A program made the translations under genes and the position numbers. The notes under the pieces were generated by a model. The model was given only the letters and a program-made list of their open reading frames with translations. It was not told where the DNA came from and did not search any database. This document shows positions 7,145-12,907 of a DNA stretch of 14,854 nt, piece by piece (the first letter of the stretch is position 1; every line of letters begins with the position of its first letter). Location: assembly GCA_964495085.1 (NCBI GenBank), contig CAZBUK010000087.1, positions 1 to 14,854 on the forward strand. The letters run 5' to 3'. The stretch is from CAZBUK01 sp964495085. Lineage in GTDB: Bacteria > Bacteroidota > Ignavibacteria > T3Sed10-11.

Positions 7145-8548
7145 CTACTTCCCGATACAAAACTGTGAAAAGATGTTATTCAGTATGTCTTCGCTGGTGA
7201 CCTCGCCCGTAATTTCTCCGAGGGCATCGAGAGAGGCTCTGAGATCCACCGAAATGAATTCGCCGCTTTCTCCCCTTTTCAGGGTCTCAATAGCCATTTT
7301 CAGGCTTCTTTGAGCCCGAACCAAAGCATCCCGATGGCGCGAATTCGTCACCAGAACCGAGCCTTCCTGCATAGACTTACCGCCTGTCGCGGTCCGTACC
7401 ATTATGCTCCGAAGTCCATCAATCCCCTCTCCGGTTTTAGCCGATAGCTTCACGAAAGGATAATGCATCAAATGACCACTTGATTGAGTGGTTTCACGAT
7501 CCACTAAGTCGATTTTATTAAAAACAACAATCGGTAGTACATCCCTTCGCTTCATATCCTTCAGAAGATCCTCCATAAAATGTGCCGTTTCCTCGGTCAA
7601 TGCTACCGATAGGTCGACGATGAGCAGGGTCATATCCGACCTTTCGAGCTGATCGAGCGTCCTTTGTACACCCTCGCTCTCGATCGGATCGCTTGTCTCC
7701 CTGAGGCCTGCAGTATCTATGATCCGAAAAAGCAATCCATCGATCTGGAGATTCTCTTCTATTGTATCGCGCGTGGTCCCCGGGATCTCCGTAACAATCG
7801 CACGGTTTTCCCTAAGCAGCGCATTCAGCAGAGACGATTTTCCGGCATTGGGCCTACCGGCCAGTACAACCTTGATGCCATCCCGATGTATTCTGCCGAG
7901 CGAAAACGACTCAATCAATTCGCACAAACGATGCACGACTGCCTCTGCCCTCTTGAAAAAACTGTCACGATTGACTAATTCCAACCCCTCCTCTGAAAAA
8001 TCCAATTCCAGCTCGATCATCGAACAAAAGTTCAATAAATCGGATCGGATTTTCTGTATTTCAACGGAAAGACTACCCTTGAGTTGATCGACCGAAGAGC
8101 GATGCGCCGTCTCGCTCCTGGCATGAATAATGTCGGCAACCGCTTCCGCCTGGGAAAGATCCATCCTGCCGTTCAGAAATGCTCTGAGCGTAAACTCTCC
8201 CGGATTTGCATGCCTGATGCCCGAATCGAAAAGAACGTCAAGAACCGAACGGCTTACATACATGCCGCCATGGCAATGAATCTCTACGACGTCTTCACCC
8301 GTGTAAGAATTCGGATTACGGAAGACAATAACGACGACTTCATCGATAATTCTTTTTCCGGCACCGCGTCTGTCGACCAGGTTGCCGAAGGCAACCGTGT
8401 GCGATTTCATATCGAGTACCCGGTGCCGGCCTACAAACAGCTCGTCAACGACCGGTATTGCATTCCCCCCGCTTACCCGGACAATGCTAATACCCCCCTC
8501 CCCCACCGGCGTCGCCAACGCAGCTATAGTATCTTCATGATCAGCCAT
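7145..8548 (-). CDS. mnmE: tRNA modification GTPase MnmE (TrmE)
   Basis: MnmE is a potassium-activated, dimerising GTPase that binds a folate one-carbon carrier and works with MnmG on wobble uridine of tRNA. The 467-residue protein starts with the folate-binding domain (DTIAALATPVGEGGISIVR). A helical domain follows, containing NPGEFTLRAFLNGRMDLSQA (115-134). The inserted G domain has G1 GRPNAGKS (231-238), G2 GTTRD (257-261), G3 DTAGL (278-282) and G4 NKID (344-347). The C-terminus ends in the canonical FCIGK with Cys464. The ATG at 8548 was preferred to an upstream TTG at 8572 because the protein then starts at the family's usual position. No Shine-Dalgarno site is visible. A TATACT -10-like box lies at 8563-8568, only 14 nt upstream, so the transcript may have a very short leader. 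Confidence 0.97.
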   Translation of the reverse strand: MADHEDTIAALATPVGEGGISIVRVSGGNAIPVVDELFVGRHRVLDMKSHTVAFGNLVDRRGAGKRIIDEVVVIVFRNPNSYTGEDVVEIHCHGGMYVSRSVLDVLFDSGIRHANPGEFTLRAFLNGRMDLSQAEAVADIIHARSETAHRSSVDQLKGSLSVEIQKIRSDLLNFCSMIELELDFSEEGLELVNRDSFFKRAEAVVHRLCELIESFSLGRIHRDGIKVVLAGRPNAGKSSLLNALLRENRAIVTEIPGTTRDTIEENLQIDGLLFRIIDTAGLRETSDPIESEGVQRTLDQLERSDMTLLIVDLSVALTEETAHFMEDLLKDMKRRDVLPIVVFNKIDLVDRETTQSSGHLMHYPFVKLSAKTGEGIDGLRSIMVRTATGGKSMQEGSVLVTNSRHRDALVRAQRSLKMAIETLKRGESGEFISVDLRASLDALGEITGEVTSEDILNNIFSQFCIGK

Positions 8549-8755
8549 AAGCACGATATCATAGTATATCAAAACTTATAATTTACTCAGAATACTGTCA
8601 TTTGGCAAATTGAGGGGAACACAATATTTTGCGATAATTGTTAGATTATTGAAACCTCTCTCATCCATTCTGTCGACTGCACGTATTTATTCTTTCTCCG
8701 AATCGCGTTATCTTCATCAATTGAGAACCGCACACTTATCGCCGGCCGATCACGC

Positions 8756-9727
8756 ATGACGCTTACAAATCCGTTTTCACGATATCCGAGAAAAAAACTC
8801 GCCAACTTACCGACCCCGTTTCACCTGCTTGCGAATATCTCCGAAGAGTTCGGGTGCAATCTATACTGTAAGCGGGACGACCTGACCGGTTTCGCTTTCG
8901 GAGGAAACAAAGTCCGGAAAATGGAATTCCTCATTGCCGACGCTCTCGACCGGAATGCCGACACCGTGGTGACCGTCGGAGCATATCAATCCAATTTCTG
9001 CAGGGTGACCGCCGCTGCTGCAGCGCTCGCGGGATTGGAAGTCCACCTTGTACTCGGCGGCTCGCGTGAACCGCAGCGCTCCGGAAATTATCTGCTCGAC
9101 CAACTTCTGGGTGCGGTGATACACACGGTGAAGTCGGATGCATGGGACGATTGGGAGTCCGTCCGCGCGGACGTTGCCGAAACCCTGCGGCACAGAGACC
9201 GGAGGGTTTATGAAATGCCCATCGGCGGGTCGGTCCCGCTCGGAGCCCTCGGGTACGCACTTGCATTCGAAGAACTGATCGATGATTTCAGACGGACCGG
9301 CATTAATCCGAAGCAGATTCTCTTCGCATCGTCTTCGGGAGGAACTCACGCGGGACTCCTCCTCGGCAAAGCTTTGAACGCATGGACCGGAACCATCACC
9401 GGTATCGGCGTCGCTAAATCGGACGGAGAGCTGACGGAAGAAGTCCGGACCCTCGCAGAAGCGACCGCATCGATGCTCGGAGTCACGATCGACGGCGGGG
9501 AAATTCTTGTCGACGGATCATACGCCGGTGAAGCGTACGGTATCCCGACACCTGAAACCACGCAGGCGATCGAATACTTTGCACGGAAGGAGGGCATATT
9601 CCTTGACAGGGTATATTCGGGAAAAGCGGCGGCAGGTGTTCTCGACTATATGCGCTCGGGCAGAGTCGGAAGAGGGGAGGACCTTGTATTCATCCATACC
9701 GGCGGGACGCCGGAACTTTTCTCGTAA
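8756..9727 (+). CDS. PLP-dependent D-cysteine desulfhydrase / ACC deaminase family enzyme
   Basis: Fold-type II PLP enzyme of 323 residues. Family members cleave D-cysteine (to pyruvate, sulfide and ammonia) or 1-aminocyclopropane-1-carboxylate. Overall it looks closer to D-cysteine desulfhydrases than to ACC deaminases. Evidence includes the start LPTPFHLL and YCKRDDLTGFAFGGNKVRK with the PLP Lys at 52. GAYQSNFCRVTAA carries the Ser-Asn pair at 79-80, SSSGGTHAGL (192-201) is the phosphate-binding loop, and DRVYSGKAAAGVLDY with FIHTGGTPELF closes the protein. In most relatives the residue after Ser-Asn is His or Gln, but here it is Phe81, which could alter substrate choice. The ATG at 8756 begins 207 nt from the divergent mnmE start and lacks a clear ribosome site or promoter. 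No cysteine-metabolism genes adjoin it, so the physiological substrate is unsettled. Confidence 0.88.
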   Translation: MTLTNPFSRYPRKKLANLPTPFHLLANISEEFGCNLYCKRDDLTGFAFGGNKVRKMEFLIADALDRNADTVVTVGAYQSNFCRVTAAAAALAGLEVHLVLGGSREPQRSGNYLLDQLLGAVIHTVKSDAWDDWESVRADVAETLRHRDRRVYEMPIGGSVPLGALGYALAFEELIDDFRRTGINPKQILFASSSGGTHAGLLLGKALNAWTGTITGIGVAKSDGELTEEVRTLAEATASMLGVTIDGGEILVDGSYAGEAYGIPTPETTQAIEYFARKEGIFLDRVYSGKAAAGVLDYMRSGRVGRGEDLVFIHTGGTPELFS

Positions 9728-9745
9728 TAAACAGCGGCCCGGCTA

Positions 9746-9773
9746 TTGCACTTCGCATTGGAATTCATATATT
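9746..9773 (+). promoter_or_regulatory. Promoter of the tetR-type gene
   Basis: TTGCAC (9746-9751) and TATATT (9768-9773) are spaced by 16 nt, giving a start near 9780. The adjoining palindrome at 9772-9799 covers the end of the -10 box and the start site, the arrangement of a self-repressed TetR-family gene. Confidence 0.55.
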
Positions 9774-9799
9774 ACATAACCGTCCGGACGGTACAGTAA
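9772..9799. promoter_or_regulatory. Palindromic operator of the TetR-family regulator
   Basis: A perfect 14-bp core, ACCGTCCGGACGGT (9779-9792), is flanked after three unpaired bases on each side by the matching tetramers TTAC (9772-9775) and GTAA (9796-9799). In total, 22 of 28 bases are symmetric. The size and two-fold symmetry suit a TetR dimer or pair of dimers. It lies 11 nt upstream of the regulator's ATG and overlaps both the promoter and the first base or two of the ribosome site (AAAGGA, 9798-9803). Confidence 0.72.
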
Positions 9800-9810
9800 A
9801 GGAATTCGAA

Positions 9811-10362
9811 ATGGATAAACGCACGAAGATTATTCGGGCAGCACGGAGGATCATCAGGAAGAGCGGAGCCGCTCACCTGACATTGGAGGAAATCGCAGAC
9901 GAAGCTGGAGTCAGCAAGGGGGGATTGCTCTATCATTTCCCCTCGAAGGAAGCGCTGATCAGGGAGTTGATCGACCTCAGGTTCAGACGATTGACCGAGC
10001 GAATTGACGAGATTTCGGCCGAAAAACGGGAAAACGGCAAACCCGGATCCTGGCTCACGGCCTTTATCGCTGCCTCCCTCGAAACCGCCGGATCCGATTC
10101 GACCGGGTACGACGAACTGCTGGCAGCAAAATCCCTCCATCCGGAACTGCTGAAATCGGCGAGAAAACATATCAGACAGTGGCAAACAGCCGTCAAAGCC
10201 GATTCTGAGGATCCGGTGCTCGCCTCGATACTCATGCTCGCGGCGGACGGGATATTGCTGCGGGATGTACTGGGTGTAGATGTCCCGGACAAGAACGACC
10301 GGAAAACTATTCGCGACCGGCTCATTATTCTGGCTGAGGAAACAGGCAGCGCCCCACAGTAG
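9811..10362 (+). CDS. TetR/AcrR-family transcriptional repressor
   Basis: Regulator of 183 residues. The N-terminal helix-turn-helix (about 5-50) is typical: RTKIIRAARRIIRKSG, then LTLEEIADEAGVSKGGLLYHFPSKEAL, the classic TetR recognition-helix and YHF pattern. The C-terminal ligand-binding and dimerisation half (about 55-180) is all-helical and similar in length to other small efflux regulators. The ATG at 9811 has AAAGGA 7 nt upstream. The palindrome at 9772-9799 implies autorepression. The next gene in the same direction, 117 nt away, is an SMR transporter, so the likely role is de-repression of export by a small cationic or amphipathic ligand. The ligand is not predictable from sequence. 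Confidence 0.92.
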   Translation: MDKRTKIIRAARRIIRKSGAAHLTLEEIADEAGVSKGGLLYHFPSKEALIRELIDLRFRRLTERIDEISAEKRENGKPGSWLTAFIAASLETAGSDSTGYDELLAAKSLHPELLKSARKHIRQWQTAVKADSEDPVLASILMLAADGILLRDVLGVDVPDKNDRKTIRDRLIILAEETGSAPQ

Positions 10363-10423
10363 CCTCCGTAATATCGGGTTCATTTTCAACTGCAGAGCAA
10401 AATGATGTAATGCCGCTAAACAA

Positions 10424-10439
10424 CCGGAGGTTTCCCCGG
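10424..10439 (+). repeat. Small GC hairpin upstream of the SMR gene
   Basis: CCGG-A-GG, TTT, CCCCGG folds into a 6-bp stem with one bulged A and a TTT loop. It lies 40 nt upstream of the SMR start and is followed by no U-tract. It does not match the guanidine riboswitch patterns I know. The remainder of the 117-nt gap shows no other clear signal. Confidence 0.35.
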
Positions 10440-10479
10440 AGAACGATCATCTCAACATATTAGAAAGAATAAAATTCGT

Positions 10480-10815
10480 ATGGCCTGGTTATATCTGGTA
10501 GTCGCGGGACTGCTTGAGATCGTCTGGGCAGTTGGATTGAAATACACGGAGGGATTCTCCCGGCTCTGGCCGAGCGCAGGAACGATCCTGGCAATGATAT
10601 GCAGTTTTTATTTTCTTTCGATGTCGCTGAAAGCTATTCCGGTCGGTACAGCGTACGCCATCTGGACCGGTATCGGAGCCGCAGGTACCGCTGTGATCGG
10701 TATGTGGTACCTGGGCGAGCCGCGAACAACGCTGCGGCTTGTCAGCCTGCTGCTCATTGTCGTCGGAATCGTCGGCCTGAAATTATTTTCACGACCTATC
10801 CCGCTCGGACAGTAA
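10480..10815 (+). CDS. sugE: SMR-family transporter, Gdx/SugE type (guanidinium or quaternary ammonium exporter)
   Basis: Small multidrug resistance protein of 111 residues with four predicted membrane helices (about 2-22, 29-49, 57-77 and 84-105). It works as a dual-topology dimer that exchanges protons for a cation. The essential membrane glutamate is E13 in AGLLEIVWAVGLKYTEGFSR. That segment, plus IPVGTAYAIWTGIGAAGTA (56-74) and the LIVVGIVGLKLFS end, matches the SugE/Gdx subgroup rather than EmrE. Gdx proteins export guanidinium, and some members also handle quaternary ammonium compounds. Many gdx genes are under guanidine riboswitches, but none is recognisable here, and the upstream TetR protein is the likelier control. 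The start has only a weak AGAAAGA site. The DUF3224 gene follows in the same direction. Confidence 0.93.
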   Translation: MAWLYLVVAGLLEIVWAVGLKYTEGFSRLWPSAGTILAMICSFYFLSMSLKAIPVGTAYAIWTGIGAAGTAVIGMWYLGEPRTTLRLVSLLLIVVGIVGLKLFSRPIPLGQ

Positions 10816-11000
10816 TAAAAATTTCTCCGGTCGTCGAAAAACATACCGGAAATACTGCCTCCTTCAGTCACGTAAAACAGAGAACCTGTATGCTGCTGAA
10901 ATATCTCATCTGTGCGGGCGCGACCCTCCTCTGCATATTGACCGGTTACCATCATACGCGGTCCGGACAATCCGGTCCGTTCGATACACAAACATACCGC

Positions 11001-11007
11001 AAGGAGG
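11001..11007 (+). promoter_or_regulatory. Strong Shine-Dalgarno site deciding the DUF3224 start
   Basis: AAGGAGG lies 5 nt before a GTG at 11013. It is the strongest ribosome site in the window and favours this GTG over the ATG at 10890, which has almost no such site. Confidence 0.65.
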
Positions 11008-11012
11008 GAAAC

Positions 11013-11417
11013 GTGACCCGTGAAGCAAACGGAACATTTCAGGTGAAATTAACGCCTATGGAGGAGAGTGACACCTCCGGGACACTACGGCTCGGCAGAA
11101 TGCTGATCGAAAAAGTATTCGAGGGGGAACTCAGCGGAACGGGCAGGGGAGAGATGCTCACCGCGGTTACCGGCGTCGAAGGGTCGGCCGGATATGTCGC
11201 GATCGAGCGGTTCACCGGCGCGCTTCACGGACGAACCGGCTCGTTCGTTCTTCAGCATCACGGACTGATGTCGCGCGGCGATCCCCGATTGATCATCGTT
11301 GTCGTACACGATTCCGGCACGGATGAGCTTGACGGAATCTCCGGCGAGATGACAATCGATATTAAGGAGGGTAAGCACTTTTACCGTCTCACGTATTCTC
11401 TCCCCGTGGATCCGTGA
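11013..11417 (+). CDS. DUF3224 domain protein
   Basis: A 134-residue protein of the DUF3224 family. It is a small allene-oxide-cyclase-like beta-barrel of unknown biochemical role, often found near regulators and resistance genes. Recognisable family segments are ANGTFQVKLTP (5-15), LRLGRMLIEKVFEGEL (26-41), GEMLTAV and GSAGYVAIERFTGALHGRTG (57-76). SFVLQHHGLMSRGDPRL (77-93), the SGTDELDGISGEM strand pair and KHFYRLTYSLP at the end complete it. The GTG at 11013 is chosen because AAGGAGG precedes it and the domain then starts at the usual place. The frame stays open upstream, and an ATG at 10890 would add 41 residues beginning MLLKYLICAGATLLCILTG, which resembles a signal peptide, so an exported longer form is a real alternative. 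It probably shares a transcript with the SMR gene. Confidence 0.85.
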   Translation: MTREANGTFQVKLTPMEESDTSGTLRLGRMLIEKVFEGELSGTGRGEMLTAVTGVEGSAGYVAIERFTGALHGRTGSFVLQHHGLMSRGDPRLIIVVVHDSGTDELDGISGEMTIDIKEGKHFYRLTYSLPVDP

Positions 11418-11754
11418 ATCCGGCCTCAGGCTCGGATACGGGTTAATGCTACTATCGCCACTCACATCCGAATCACCTTTTTAACACGCCCGATTGAACC
11501 GGCGTGATAATGACTGATATCTCGCTCAATTTCAAAGAAATATACCAAAAACGTGGCGCCCGGGAGAAATGATACATCTTTCCAATGTGAGTTATCCATC
11601 GGTCCGGTCACGATGTAGAGCCGTCATCGGCATCCGACCTATAGAACCTATCCGTTTCGTCCGATGTTAAACTGGTATCGGAGTTATACGTCCGACATAT
11701 GTTCGTTCTCCGGATCGGGCATCGATAAAATAACCAAGAGAGGAGACAGGTGTG
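11418..11754. other. 337-nt intergenic region before msrB
   Basis: No convincing gene lies here. The clearest structure is an inverted repeat, CACGCC (11485-11490) and GGCGTG (11501-11506), with a 10-nt loop and no following U-tract. The msrB promoter should be in the right part of this stretch, but I see no pair of -35 and -10 boxes strong enough to call. AGGAGA at 11741-11746 is the msrB ribosome site. Confidence 0.5.
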
Positions 11755-12231
11755 ATGAGGTATTTTATTTCAATCACCGCGGCAAGCTTCATCCTGTCAA
11801 TAGCATCATGTAAGGGACAAACCGGAATGCAAGACACCGTATTTAACAAGCTCACGCCCGAAGAACAGCGGGTTATCATCCACAAGGGTACCGAGAGACC
11901 TTTCACCGGAACGCTCAACGATTTTTATGAGAAGGGTACATATCACTGCAAGCGCTGCAATGCACTTCTCTACATATCGGACGATAAGTTTTCTTCTTCG
12001 TGCGGATGGCCGAGTTTCGATGATGAAGTAGCGGGCGCGGTCAGGAGAGAGCGTGATGCAGACGGATGGAGAGTCGAGATCCTCTGCGCAAATTGCGGAG
12101 GGCACCTGGGTCATATATTTGAAGGGGAGGGATTCACGGAAAAAAATATCAGACATTGCGTGAATTCCATTTCGATGATATTTGTGCGGGAAGGAGAACC
12201 GCTTCCGCCCACCATAGCTCCCGGGAAGTAG
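11755..12231 (+). CDS. msrB: Lipoprotein peptide-methionine (R)-S-oxide reductase MsrB
   Basis: MsrB reduces the R-sulfoxide of methionine in proteins. The 158-residue product starts with a lipoprotein signal (MRYFISITAASFILSIASC) with lipobox IAS|C at Cys19. It is therefore probably anchored in the periplasm and repairs envelope proteins there. The catalytic domain is complete. It has YHCKRC and ILCANCGG, supplying the zinc ligands C65, C68, C111 and C114. SSCGWPSF contains the likely resolving Cys83, and GGHLGHIFEG and RHCVNSIS contain catalytic Cys135. The ATG at 11755 lies 8 nt after AGGAGA; a GTG immediately before it is the alternative. No msrA is fused or adjacent. The AAA+ gene begins 2 nt after the stop, suggesting coupled translation. 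A periplasmic reductant system such as a DsbD-like protein would be needed and is not seen here. Confidence 0.95.
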   Translation: MRYFISITAASFILSIASCKGQTGMQDTVFNKLTPEEQRVIIHKGTERPFTGTLNDFYEKGTYHCKRCNALLYISDDKFSSSCGWPSFDDEVAGAVRRERDADGWRVEILCANCGGHLGHIFEGEGFTEKNIRHCVNSISMIFVREGEPLPPTIAPGK

Positions 12232-12233
12232 AA

Positions 12234-12833
12234 ATGGATTTCAGGAATAAGATCGGCAATATTGATCGATCCGGGCTCCCAGAAAGCGTTTTTATCGTTA
12301 GTCCTCCGTTTAACCGGAAAAATCCTTCCCTTCCTCACCGGGAAATGACTCTGTTGAAAGAGATCGGTCAGGCTGCACAGTCCGGAGATGGAAGTTCCGG
12401 CATGCAGGCTGCGCACAGATCGGGATTACTGATAATGTTTTTGGGGAGATCCGGCACCGGCAAGGCACTCGCAGCCGAAATCATCGCCGGCGAAACGGGG
12501 AAAGTACTTTACCGGATCGACCTTTCAGCCTTGCTGAGCAGGTACATCGGCGAGACGGAGAAGAATCTTGCCGGAATATTCGATGCTGCGGCGGAGAGTT
12601 CCGCGGTCTTGTTTTTCGATGAGGCCGATGCCTTGTTCGGGAAGAGGAGTAGTGGAAAAAATGCTTCGGAGCGATATGCGAATATGGAGGTCAGCTATCT
12701 GCTTCAGCGAATGGAATCCTATCCAGGCACGGTCATCCTGTCACTCGCCGGGAAGGGGAACATCGACGCCGCATTTCTCAGGCGATTTCGCTATATACTT
12801 GAGATTTCAGACCCCCGTAAGGGGGAAGATTAA
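12234..12833 (+). CDS. Short, degenerate AAA+ ATPase-like protein (contractile-injection-system type)
   Basis: A 199-residue AAA+ protein whose core most resembles the ATPases linked to contractile injection systems. FFDEADALFGKRS, ERYANMEVSYLLQRME and FLRRFRYILE are characteristic of that group. Walker B (VLFFDEA, D129-E130) and the arginine-finger-like RR (183-184) are intact. Walker A reads GRSGTGKA (71-78), so the usual Ser/Thr after the Lys is Ala. The sensor-1 segment reads VILSLAGKGNID where family members normally have an Asn (ILATN). The protein stops at the end of the alpha/beta domain and lacks the C-terminal lid, and its N-terminal region is short (about 60 residues). It is thus probably inactive as an ATPase, whether a decaying copy or a binding-only remnant. 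It starts 2 nt after msrB with a weak GGAAG site. No sheath, tube or baseplate genes are present. Confidence 0.8.
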   Translation: MDFRNKIGNIDRSGLPESVFIVSPPFNRKNPSLPHREMTLLKEIGQAAQSGDGSSGMQAAHRSGLLIMFLGRSGTGKALAAEIIAGETGKVLYRIDLSALLSRYIGETEKNLAGIFDAAAESSAVLFFDEADALFGKRSSGKNASERYANMEVSYLLQRMESYPGTVILSLAGKGNIDAAFLRRFRYILEISDPRKGED

Positions 12834-12840
12834 GTCCCCC
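12812..12840 (+). repeat. Two mutually exclusive hairpins at the end of the AAA+ gene
   Basis: CCCCC (12812-12816) can pair with GGGGG (12821-12825) across GTAA. The same G-run plus A (12821-12826) can instead pair with TCCCCC (12835-12840) across the stop codon. Only one can form at a time. No U-tract follows. Position at the convergent gene end suggests a role in mRNA end formation or stability. Confidence 0.4.
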
Positions 12841-12907
12841 ATGCCCCGCTATCCCCGGTGATTGTACTTCACGGCACGCGATGCAGACGCTACCGCCGCC
12901 GTCGTTT

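Noticed and set aside
9772..10389. A 205-codon minus-strand open frame opposite the TetR gene
   Set aside because: It mirrors the TetR coding sequence, which has an intact helix-turn-helix and ribosome site; the antisense product shows no family features.
10363..10479. Guanidine riboswitch upstream of the SMR gene
   Set aside because: Only one short bulged hairpin is visible and the conserved ACGR loops or ykkC-type core were not found by eye; a covariance search would be needed to exclude it fully.
10599..10889. Longer upstream extension of the DUF3224 frame
   Set aside because: It overlaps the SMR gene, giving low-complexity basic sequence without homology; the real start lies at 11013 or at most 10890.
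12156..12233. Extension of the AAA+ frame into msrB
   Set aside because: It would overlap the conserved MsrB C-terminus; the ATG at 12234 right after the msrB stop is the natural start.
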